From: Thermohalobaculum sp050331395 | GTDB lineage: Bacteria; Pseudomonadota; Alphaproteobacteria; Rhodobacterales; Rhodobacteraceae | Length of the DNA stretch: 24,355 nucleotides | Reading direction: 5' to 3' | Assembly (NCBI GenBank): GCA_050331395.1 | Contig: JBHJGX010000132.1 | Span: forward strand, 1 to 24,355 | In this document: positions 7,716 to 13,971 of the stretch, in pieces | Layout: the number at the start of each line of letters is the position of its first letter | Numbering within the stretch: position 1 is the first letter of the stretch | Notes under the pieces: model-generated | Databases searched by the model: none | Told to the model about the DNA's origin: nothing | Seen by the model: the letters and a program-made list of their open reading frames with translations, nothing else | Position numbers and translations under genes: made by a program

Positions 7716-7904
7716 TCAGTTTAGGGGCCGGCCGATCTCTCGCGCGATCGCCCAGGCAATCGGCAACGCCGCCACGAAACCGATGGCCGCGGCGACCAGG
7801 ATCGGCGTCAGTGTGTCGAGCCCCGAGACCAAGCAGACGATAATCAGGCTGCCGGCCAGGGTGGGGCCGGTCATGGCGTAGATGAGGGCGGCGAGGCGGA
7901 TCAT
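7716..7904 (-). CDS. 62-residue two-helix membrane protein
   Basis: The product, starting MIRLAALIYAM, has two hydrophobic helices, about residues 5-25 (TGPTLAGSLIIVCLVSG) and 30-52 (LTPILVAAAIGFVAALPIAW), with a basic C-terminal end (AREIGRP). A strong AGGAGG seven bases before the ATG at 7904 decides the start; the longer open frame upstream is low-complexity Arg-rich. Similar 60-70 residue proteins occur widely in Rhodobacterales. I recall that some carry the label CTP synthetase, which cannot be right for a peptide of this size. It is convergent with purB and divergent from the glutathione peroxidase gene. The function is unknown; a small inner-membrane accessory protein is all the sequence supports. 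Confidence 0.82.
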   Translation of the reverse strand: MIRLAALIYAMTGPTLAGSLIIVCLVSGLDTLTPILVAAAIGFVAALPIAWAIAREIGRPLN

Positions 7905-7960
7905 GGCGACCTCCTGTCTGGGATGCCCGCGTCTTCTCCGCTGTGCCTGCCGTTCAAGCC

Positions 7961-7989
7961 TTGACCCTCCGCAAACCGGGCGCATTTGT
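7961..7989 (+). promoter_or_regulatory. possible promoter of the glutathione peroxidase gene
   Basis: TTGACC (7961-7966) is a good -35. ATTTGT lies 17 bases downstream (7984-7989) and is only a fair -10. Transcription would begin about 15 bases before the ATG at 8011, leaving just the AGGGAGG site in the leader. Confidence 0.3.
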
Positions 7990-8010
7990 CGCCGAAAGGG
8001 AGGTTCCGCC

Positions 8011-8595
8011 ATGCCGCATCGCCGTTTTTTCCTGTCTGCCGCTGTCTTCGGGCTCTCCGCTGCCGCCGCGCTCGCTCAGCTGACGACGCCGCAGCCAGCG
8101 CGGGCGACCGGCCTTTCGGCCCATGATTTCGCCTTTCCCGGGATCGCCGGTGGTATCGTGCGCCTCGCCGACTATGCGGGCCGTCCGGTGATGGTGGTCA
8201 ACACCGCGTCGCGCTGTGGGTTTACGTACCAGTACGACGGTCTGCAGGCGCTTTACGATCGCTACCGGGATCAGGGGTTTGTCCTGGTCGGTGTGCCGTC
8301 GGGCGATTTCGGTGGGCAGGAGCTCGGGTCGGAGGCCGAGGTCAAGGAGTTTTGTGAGGTCAACTTCTCGATCGACTTCCCGATGACGACGATCACCCGG
8401 GTGCGAGGGACGTCGGCGCATCCGTTCTATACCTGGGCGCGGAGCGAGCTCGGCGCGGCGAACGCCCCGCGATGGAATTTCCATAAATACCTCGTTGGGC
8501 CTGACGGTCGGCTGGTCGCAGCCTACGGGACCGGCACCGAACCGACATCTGGCGAGGTGACCCGCGCGGTGGAGCGACTTTTGACCGGAAGCTGA
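8011..8595 (+). CDS. exported glutathione peroxidase family protein (Cys type)
   Basis: The 194-residue protein has a signal peptide (MPHRRFF then a hydrophobic stretch, likely cut after ALA, about residue 22). A thioredoxin-fold glutathione peroxidase domain follows. The peroxidatic residue is Cys69 in NTASRCG, in place of selenocysteine. Gln103 in DFGGQE and Trp155-Asn156 in RWNFHKYLV complete the catalytic tetrad. Cys115 in EFCEVNF is the position that serves as resolving Cys in thioredoxin-dependent members, so the reductant may be a periplasmic thioredoxin-like protein rather than glutathione. It would reduce hydroperoxides in the periplasm. AGGGAGG seven bases before the ATG at 8011 supports this start over an upstream one at 7882. 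The diguanylate cyclase gene follows after 61 bases on the same strand. Confidence 0.92.
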   Translation: MPHRRFFLSAAVFGLSAAAALAQLTTPQPARATGLSAHDFAFPGIAGGIVRLADYAGRPVMVVNTASRCGFTYQYDGLQALYDRYRDQGFVLVGVPSGDFGGQELGSEAEVKEFCEVNFSIDFPMTTITRVRGTSAHPFYTWARSELGAANAPRWNFHKYLVGPDGRLVAAYGTGTEPTSGEVTRAVERLLTGS

Positions 8596-8599
8596 GCGG

Positions 8600-8613
8600 G
8601 CGTTAACCAACGC
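8600..8613 (+). other. small hairpin after the peroxidase gene
   Basis: GCGTT (8600-8604) pairs with AACGC (8609-8613) around AACC, five bases after the stop codon. No T-run follows. It overlaps the CtrA-like site listed separately. Confidence 0.3.
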
Positions 8614-8618
8614 GTAAC
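8603..8618 (+). promoter_or_regulatory. CtrA-like binding site
   Basis: TTAA (8603-8606), seven bases, then GTAAC (8614-8618) matches the alphaproteobacterial CtrA box TTAA-N7-TTAAC with one mismatch. It lies about 40 bases before the diguanylate cyclase start. A single-site match in a GC-rich genome is notable but not proof. Confidence 0.35.
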
Positions 8619-8623
8619 TCCTG

Positions 8624-8659
8624 CGTGAGACCGTCGCTGAAACAAGCGAGGGTCTCATG
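8624..8659 (+). promoter_or_regulatory. hairpin enclosing the RBS and start codon of the diguanylate cyclase
   Basis: Bases 8624-8638 pair with 8645-8659 around the loop GAAACA (8639-8644). The stem has 14 pairs (one G-U at 8625/8658) with one G-G mismatch at 8633/8650. The ribosome binding site GAGG (8648-8651) and all three bases of the ATG (8657-8659) lie in the 3' arm, so the folded mRNA would hide both. This is the arrangement of a translation-blocking stem. Confidence 0.65.
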
Positions 8660-9673
8660 AGCGCTGATTTTGAACAGATCGACGAAGCGGCGCGCATCCG
8701 GGCCGTCCGACGATCCCGGTTGTTGGAAGCGACCACCCCCGACGCTTTCGACCGGATCGTCAGGGTCGCGTCAGAGGTTTACGGCACTCCGATTGCCCTC
8801 ATTACGCTCGTCGATACGGATCGGCAGATCTTTCTGGCCAAACGCGGGACCGAGGCGGCGGAGACGCCGCGCAGCATCGCGTTTTGCCATCACACGATCC
8901 AAGAGCCCGTGGCTCTGGTCGTCCCCGATGCCACCGCCGATATTCGGTTTGCCGCGAACCCTCTCGTGGTCGGAGAGATGGGGATCCGTGCCTACATGGG
9001 TGTGCCGATCTGTTCGCCGGACGGCTACCGCCTCGGCTCGCTCTGCGTGATCGACACCCGACCGCGTCCCGACATCGCCGCGCGGGGGGCTGAGGTGCTC
9101 GCCGATCTCGGTCAACTGGTCACGAGCGATATCGAAATGCGTCTCCTGTCGCAGACGGATGCGCTGACGGGGGTCGCGTCTCGGCGCTGGTTCCTCGAGA
9201 TGGTGGCGCGCGAGTGTACGCGGTCGGCCCGCTCGGGCCAGCCGGTCACGCTCGGGGTGTTGGACATCGACCGGTTCAAGGCGGTGAACGATCGGCATGG
9301 GCACCCCGTCGGCGACGAAGTGCTGTCCGCCCTTGCCGGACGGCTGCAAGCCTGCATGCGGAAGAAAGACATGCTCGGGCGCCTGGGGGGCGAAGAGTTC
9401 GGCCTTCTCCTCGGTGACACGGACACGGCGGCGGGGTATCTCGCCGCCGACCGAGTTCGCCGGGTCACCTCCGATCAGGTCTTTCACACCTCTGCCGGGT
9501 CTTTGCCCCTCACCATCAGCCTTGGCCTCGCCACGCGCCAAGGGGAGACGACCGATCCCGAGGAATTGCTCCGCGCCGCCGATGCGGCACTTTACGAGGC
9601 CAAACGCGAAGGGAGAAACTGTGTGCGGTATGCGAGCGATCCGGCCGCCGGGCTCAGGTCAAGCGCTGCCTGA
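8657..9673 (+). CDS. GAF-GGDEF diguanylate cyclase
   Basis: The 338-residue cytoplasmic protein has an N-terminal GAF domain (about 25-160), marked by IALITLVDTDRQIFLAKRG and the FCHHTI helix, and a GGDEF domain (about 165-328). DALTGVASRRWF opens the cyclase domain. LDIDRFKAVND holds metal-binding Asp residues. The active-site motif is intact as GGEEF (244-248). RKKD (235-238), five residues before it, is a proper RxxD inhibitory site, so product inhibition is expected. It should make cyclic di-GMP from two GTP. The GAF ligand is unknown. There is no transmembrane segment. The start codon and ribosome binding site lie in a strong hairpin, and its 3' end overlaps the convergent photolyase gene by 20 bases. 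Family and activity call are firm. Confidence 0.94.
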   Translation: MSADFEQIDEAARIRAVRRSRLLEATTPDAFDRIVRVASEVYGTPIALITLVDTDRQIFLAKRGTEAAETPRSIAFCHHTIQEPVALVVPDATADIRFAANPLVVGEMGIRAYMGVPICSPDGYRLGSLCVIDTRPRPDIAARGAEVLADLGQLVTSDIEMRLLSQTDALTGVASRRWFLEMVARECTRSARSGQPVTLGVLDIDRFKAVNDRHGHPVGDEVLSALAGRLQACMRKKDMLGRLGGEEFGLLLGDTDTAAGYLAADRVRRVTSDQVFHTSAGSLPLTISLGLATRQGETTDPEELLRAADAALYEAKREGRNCVRYASDPAAGLRSSAA

Positions 9674-11159
9674 GGGCGTCGGCCTCGCGGCGGATCCGGG
9701 GGAGGTCGTCCGCTTTCCGATCGAGGTTCTTCATTTGCATACCCATCCGCCGGTTGGACCGGAACCGCGCGGCATGACGGTCGAGGAAATCCCAATAAAG
9801 GGTTGTGAAGGGACACGCCTTAGGCCCCGTCGCTTGCTTCGGATCATAGGGGCAGCGCGTACAGCAGTCGGACATCCGGCTGATATAGGCGCCGGAGGCC
9901 GCATAAGGTTTGGTACCGACTTGCCCGCCGTCTCCGTGTTGGCTCATGCCGAGGACATTCGGCAGGCTGACCCAGTCGATGGCGTCCATATGCATGCCCA
10001 CATGCCACTCGTGCACGCGGTAGGGATGGGCGCCCCAAAGCATGGCGAAAAGCCCGGTGACCATCAGCCGCTGAATATGGTGCGCATAGGCCTCGGCGCG
10101 GATTTGGCCAAGCGCGTCGCCCAAACAGGCCATGTCGGTGTCAGCGGTGAAGAAAAAGCGCGGGAGTTCCCCCTCGGCGCTGAGGCCGTTTCTCTCGGCA
10201 TAATCCGGCATTTCGGTCCAATAGGTGCCGCGGATGAACTCGCGCCAGCCCAGGATTTGCCGCACGAACCCCTCGACGGCATTTAGCGGGGCCGCGCCCG
10301 CGTCGAAGGCGTCGATGGCCGCGGCGCAGACCTCCCGCGGATCCAAAAGCTTCAGATTGAGGCAGACCGAGAGGCGCGAGTGCCACAGCGTCGCGTGCCC
10401 TGTCGCAATCGCGTCCTGGTAGTCGCCAAAAAGCGGCAGCCGATGTTCGACGAAATCCTTGAGATGAGCAAGCGCCGCGCGGCGGGTGACCGGTTCGGCG
10501 AAGCCGTCCGTGCTCCCGGGCGCGTCGGGAAAGTGGCGCTCGACCATGCGCATGACGTTCTCAGTGATCTCATCGGGGGCGGAGTGCGGACGCCCGGGGG
10601 TGAGGCCGGGGCCCGCTTTTCCAAAGCTCTTCCGATTGTCCTGGTCGAAATTCCACTGCCCGCCGACCGGGGCGTCACCTTCCATCAGCCATCCGGTGCG
10701 CCGGCGGAGACCGCGATAGAAATCCTCCAAGATAAACCGTTTGCGGCCCGATCGCGCGTCGGCGAACTCTTCGGGCGTGGAGAGAAAATGCCGATCCGCA
10801 TGCACGACGAGCCCGGGGAAGCGGTCTTTGAGCGCGCTCAGAACCCGGTGGTCGCCGGGCAACGTGACGTGGATTTCCTCGGCCGGGTGGCGCGCCGCGC
10901 CGTCAGCGAGGGTCGATGCAGGCGCGTCGCCGTCGAGCGCATGGTAATGCACTGCCCAGTTGCGCCGCCTCAGATCGTCCGCGAAGTGGCGCATGGCGGC
11001 GAAAAAGACGGTCAGGCGCTTCTTGTGTTGAGGCACATAGATTGCCTCCTCCCGCGCCTCGGTCATTACGACGGCGTCGTGCTCAGGATCGAAATCGTCG
11101 AAGACGGCAGCGTTTCGGTCGAGTTGATCGCCGAGGACAAGCACGAGGCGTCGGATCAT
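9654..11159 (-). CDS. Fe-S bacterial cryptochrome / (6-4) photolyase (PhrB/CryB group)
   Basis: The 501-residue flavoprotein belongs to the deoxyribodipyrimidine photolyase-related family. It begins MIRRLVLVLGDQL with the antenna-binding alpha/beta domain. The FAD-binding helical domain covers the C-terminal half, with QILGWREFIRGTYW (301-314) and AYAHHIQRLMVTG (358-369). Four Cys that would hold a 4Fe-4S cluster are Cys345, Cys433, Cys436 and Cys449, in DCCTRCPYDPK and KACPF. Their spacing equals that of Agrobacterium PhrB, in which this group repairs (6-4) photoproducts in light, and His361 matches the catalytic His there. The start at 11159 follows AAGGA. A 7-bp hairpin lies just before that site. 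Its 3' end overlaps the diguanylate cyclase gene by 20 bases. A regulatory role, as for CryB, is also possible. Confidence 0.95.
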   Translation of the reverse strand: MIRRLVLVLGDQLDRNAAVFDDFDPEHDAVVMTEAREEAIYVPQHKKRLTVFFAAMRHFADDLRRRNWAVHYHALDGDAPASTLADGAARHPAEEIHVTLPGDHRVLSALKDRFPGLVVHADRHFLSTPEEFADARSGRKRFILEDFYRGLRRRTGWLMEGDAPVGGQWNFDQDNRKSFGKAGPGLTPGRPHSAPDEITENVMRMVERHFPDAPGSTDGFAEPVTRRAALAHLKDFVEHRLPLFGDYQDAIATGHATLWHSRLSVCLNLKLLDPREVCAAAIDAFDAGAAPLNAVEGFVRQILGWREFIRGTYWTEMPDYAERNGLSAEGELPRFFFTADTDMACLGDALGQIRAEAYAHHIQRLMVTGLFAMLWGAHPYRVHEWHVGMHMDAIDWVSLPNVLGMSQHGDGGQVGTKPYAASGAYISRMSDCCTRCPYDPKQATGPKACPFTTLYWDFLDRHAARFRSNRRMGMQMKNLDRKADDLPRIRREADALRQRLT

Positions 11160-11171
11160 TTTGAGGTCCTT

Positions 11172-11188
11172 TCCGGTGGAACACCGGA
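11172..11188 (-). promoter_or_regulatory. perfect 7-bp hairpin or dyad just before the photolyase RBS
   Basis: TCCGGTG and CACCGGA pair perfectly around a 3-base loop. On the coding strand the stem ends one base before AAGGAC, the ribosome binding site of the photolyase gene. It may be an mRNA stem that sets ribosome access or an operator half-turn dyad. A weak -10-like TAGCCT lies further upstream. Confidence 0.45.
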
Positions 11189-11228
11189 GAGGCTAGGGGC
11201 GCGGGGGGCCATGGAAAGCCGTGCTATG

Positions 11229-11261
11229 AAAACGCAAAAGGCCCGCGCGACAGCGCAGGCC
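11229..11261 (-). terminator. Rho-independent terminator of the CTERM-protein gene
   Basis: On the minus strand GGCCTGCGC, a TGTC loop and GCGCGGGCC form a 9-bp stem with one T-G pair, followed by TTTTGCGTTTT. It lies 24 bases after the stop codon of the CTERM gene and separates that gene from the photolyase gene. Confidence 0.82.
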
Positions 11262-11284
11262 CCAACCGTCCCGGAGCGCGTGTC

Positions 11285-12178
11285 TCAGGCGGCGTCTTTC
11301 ACCGGTGTTGCGGTGTCCGATTTCTTCCGGCGACGCGCATATTTCACCACGCCAATGCCCAAAACCCCGGTCAGGATAAGCGGGAGCGCATGCGGCACCG
11401 GCACGCCCGGGCGGGGACCGACCGACGGGCCCACATCCGCAGCGGTGAAGCCGACATTGAAATCGCCGAAGCCGGCGAAGTTGAAATCCTGAATGAACGG
11501 GTTGGGCGAGGCATTCGGCGGCGATTCTTGAAGTGCGGTGTTGCTGATAATGATGCCCAGATCATCACCGACCTCGTCCGCCAATGACCCGGTGAGATCC
11601 GAGAAGAGATACTCGAGCGTGCCGTTTTGTGGGTCGTAACCAAAGTCGAGCGTGTCGGTCGCTTGCGACAGAGTGGACACGTTCGGTCCGTTCGATGCAA
11701 TCAAGGTCTGTTGACCCGGCGAAAGAACCCCATTCAATCCAGCAGCATCAATGAAATCTTGGGTGATTAAGCCCTCAATAGAAAATTGTGCAAAGATCAC
11801 ACGACCCGAGCCGTCGACGTCATGTTGGGCATCGAGCATGAACGTGACGGGCACTGGAATATTGTCCAATGGGTTTTGGTCGAAAAAGATTGCATCTGGT
11901 GTTCCGGAGAAAGCGGGAACAATAATCGAGGCAGCCGACCCGACAACCGACAACCGGCCTGCCGAAGACGGCCCGTTCGTTCCGGCTTGGTAAACCTGCT
12001 GCGTCCCATCGAAGCCCTGGCCATCGAGATTGCCGACCACGTCGTTTACGAGGACATCGAAGTTTTGTCCGAGCACCAGGTTAAGTGGCGATGGCGCGGA
12101 TGCAGCGTCTGCCTGAAGAGCCGGCATCACGAGCGCTGTCGCGAGGAGCACTCCCGCCGAGCGCGAAACCGTCATCAT
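11285..12178 (-). CDS. exported protein with VPLPA-like CTERM sorting signal
   Basis: The 297-residue protein has a signal peptide (VSRSAGVLLATALVMPALQADA, cut near residue 26). The mature part is acidic and rich in Asn and Gly, with no Cys and no recognisable enzyme motif. The C-terminus VPVPHALPLILTGVLGIGVVKYARRRKK is a tripartite sorting signal: a VPxP motif, a hydrophobic helix and a basic cluster. It resembles the VPLPA-CTERM version of exosortase/archaeosortase-type signals. About ten residues (SDTATPVKDAA) follow the basic cluster, which is longer than usual. The protein is expected to be exported, processed at the motif and released or anchored at the surface, often together with exopolysaccharide. 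GGAGG lies 5 bases before the ATG at 12178 and 8 before the next at 12175; either may be used. The body is less GC-rich than its neighbours. The function is unknown. Confidence 0.8.
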   Translation of the reverse strand: MMTVSRSAGVLLATALVMPALQADAASAPSPLNLVLGQNFDVLVNDVVGNLDGQGFDGTQQVYQAGTNGPSSAGRLSVVGSAASIIVPAFSGTPDAIFFDQNPLDNIPVPVTFMLDAQHDVDGSGRVIFAQFSIEGLITQDFIDAAGLNGVLSPGQQTLIASNGPNVSTLSQATDTLDFGYDPQNGTLEYLFSDLTGSLADEVGDDLGIIISNTALQESPPNASPNPFIQDFNFAGFGDFNVGFTAADVGPSVGPRPGVPVPHALPLILTGVLGIGVVKYARRRKKSDTATPVKDAA

Positions 12179-12198
12179 TGCAACCTCCAAATCCCCAA

Positions 12199-12214
12199 CT
12201 GTCTTCTCAGACAG
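12199..12214 (-). promoter_or_regulatory. small stem in the CTERM-gene leader
   Basis: CTGTC (12199-12203) pairs with GACAG (12210-12214) around a 6-base loop, about 10 bases upstream of the GGAGG ribosome binding site on the minus strand. Confidence 0.3.
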
Positions 12215-12255
12215 CTCGAGAGTTAACAGATGTTCGCCCAGCTTTCCAGCGCCCT

Positions 12256-12307
12256 TTGCGATGCAATACGGTGCGAAGGGCGATCTGCGCGGTAGATTGC
12301 GTCGCAA
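12256..12307 (-). promoter_or_regulatory. pair of TTGCNNNGCAA palindromes, operator-like
   Basis: TTGCGATGCAA (12256-12266) and TTGCGTCGCAA (12297-12307) share the symmetric form TTGC-N3-GCAA. Their centres are 41 bases apart, close to four helical turns. A related element in the opposite arrangement, GCAATTTGC, lies at 12345-12353. The pair lies 80-130 bases upstream of the CTERM gene in the gap after the ligase gene, where a dimeric regulator could bind on one face of the DNA. Confidence 0.45.
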
Positions 12308-12369
12308 AACGGCGCATCGGTGTGCCTTAGGATCTGACCTCGCCGCAATTTGCAGGCGTGCCGCGAGAA

Positions 12370-13968
12370 TCACCCGGCCGGCAGCAGGCGTGCCAGCGTC
12401 TCTAGGCGGTCGGCCTCGGCGGGCGGCTTATCCCAGCGCAGTCGGCTGATCCGCGGGAAGCGCATTGCGAGCCCCGATTTGTGCCGGGTCGATCGTTGCA
12501 GGCCCTCGAAGGCGATTTCCAGGACCAAGCCGCGCTCGGGCTCGGCCCGCACGGCCCGCACCGGCCCGTAGCGGTCGACGGTTTCGTCGCGCACGAATTT
12601 GTCCAGCTGTTTGAGTTCGTCGTCCGTAAAGCCGAAATACGCCTTGCCGACAGGCACCAGGGCGCCCTCCGCGTCCCACACACCAAATGTATAGTCCGAA
12701 TAAAAGCTCGATCTTTTGCCGTGACCGCGCTGAGCATACATCAGCACGGCGTCGATAATGTGGGGGTCTTTCTTCCATTTGAACCAGGGCCCTTTCGGGC
12801 GTCCGGGGAGATAGGCACTATCCCGGCGCTTGAGCATCAGTCCTTCGATCACCGGGTGGGGTGGGGCGGTGCGAAGCCGGGCGATCTCCGCCCAGCTTTC
12901 GAAGGGCACGAGTTCCGACAGATCGAAGCGCTGTGGGTCGAGGCGGGCAACAAAGGCCTCGAGCCGGTGGCGGCGGTCTTGGAACGGGAGCGCGCCCAAA
13001 TCCACCCCATCGGCCGAAAGAAGATCGTAGGCGCGCAAAAACGCCGGGTGGGACGCCAGGAGCCGCGCTGAGACGGATTTTCGGTTGAGCCGCTCTTGAA
13101 GCTCGGAGAACGTGCCGACGATCGTGCCCTCGGGTCCGGGGCGGGCGACCAGGAGCTCGCCGTCGATCGCGCCCTCGAAGGCCATCGCCCCCACGAGATC
13201 CGGGAAAGCGCCCGAGATCTCGTCTCCCGTGCGCGAGTAGAGCCGCCGCACGCCGTCTTCGACGGTCGCTTGAACGCGGATGCCGTCCCATTTCCACTCG
13301 GCCAGGTAATCGCCCGGGGGTCGCCCGTCGAGATCGCCCTCCTCGACCGGATTGGCGAGCATCACCGGGCGAAACGGCGCCTTCGCCGCCTGTTCCGGTT
13401 TCGGGGCACGCCCGTCGAGCCAGGCGAAGAGGCTCTCATAGGGCGGCGAGAGCCCGTGCCAGAGTTCTTCGATTTCGGTCACGTCGACGCCGCCCCAATC
13501 CGCGAGCGCCTGTTTGGCGAGCCGGGCCGAGACGCCGACGCGCATCCCCCCGGTGGCCAGTTTGAGCATGGCATAGCGCGCGGGCGGCGGCATCCGGTCG
13601 AGATAGGCGGCGATCACCGCGGGCGCTTCCGACCGCGAGACCGACTGGAGCCGCGCGACGACCTCAGAGAGCGCCGGCGTCTCGGCGCGGTCCGGCGCGT
13701 CGCCCCAAATGAGCGAAATCGTCTCGGCAAGGTCGCCCACATAGTCGTAAGAGAGCGCGAAGAGCACCGGGTCGGTGCGCTCTTCGACGAGACCGCGCAG
13801 AAGCGCGGGCTTGACGGAGGGCAGGTCGAGATCCCGGGTGATCGCGGCGATGGCATAGCCCCGGTCCGGGTCGGGGGCTTCGGTGACGTAGTCTCGGAGG
13901 AGCCTCAGCTTGCCGAGGCGCTGCGGCGTGAAGACCAGCCGGTCGAGGAGAGTGGCGAAGCGCTCCAT
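12370..13968 (-). CDS. ATP-dependent DNA ligase (exonuclease-associated type)
   Basis: The 532-residue protein has an N-terminal alpha-helical DNA-binding domain (1-200), an adenylation domain and an OB-fold domain. Motif I is EWKWDGIR, with Lys226 as the AMP-accepting nucleophile. Motif III is GAIDGELLV, motif IV EGLMLKRRDSAY and motif V WFKWKKD. The C-terminal part ends in the OB-fold with PRISRLRWDKPPAEAD. It seals nicks with ATP and is distinct from the NAD-dependent housekeeping LigA. The start codon is three bases after the stop of the ligase-associated exonuclease gene, so the two are translated as a pair. The helicase (Lhr-like) and phosphoesterase that often complete this DNA-end-processing cluster are not in the window. 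The order and the motif set make the call firm. Confidence 0.95.
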   Translation of the reverse strand: MERFATLLDRLVFTPQRLGKLRLLRDYVTEAPDPDRGYAIAAITRDLDLPSVKPALLRGLVEERTDPVLFALSYDYVGDLAETISLIWGDAPDRAETPALSEVVARLQSVSRSEAPAVIAAYLDRMPPPARYAMLKLATGGMRVGVSARLAKQALADWGGVDVTEIEELWHGLSPPYESLFAWLDGRAPKPEQAAKAPFRPVMLANPVEEGDLDGRPPGDYLAEWKWDGIRVQATVEDGVRRLYSRTGDEISGAFPDLVGAMAFEGAIDGELLVARPGPEGTIVGTFSELQERLNRKSVSARLLASHPAFLRAYDLLSADGVDLGALPFQDRRHRLEAFVARLDPQRFDLSELVPFESWAEIARLRTAPPHPVIEGLMLKRRDSAYLPGRPKGPWFKWKKDPHIIDAVLMYAQRGHGKRSSFYSDYTFGVWDAEGALVPVGKAYFGFTDDELKQLDKFVRDETVDRYGPVRAVRAEPERGLVLEIAFEGLQRSTRHKSGLAMRFPRISRLRWDKPPAEADRLETLARLLPAG

Positions 13969-13971
13969 CGT

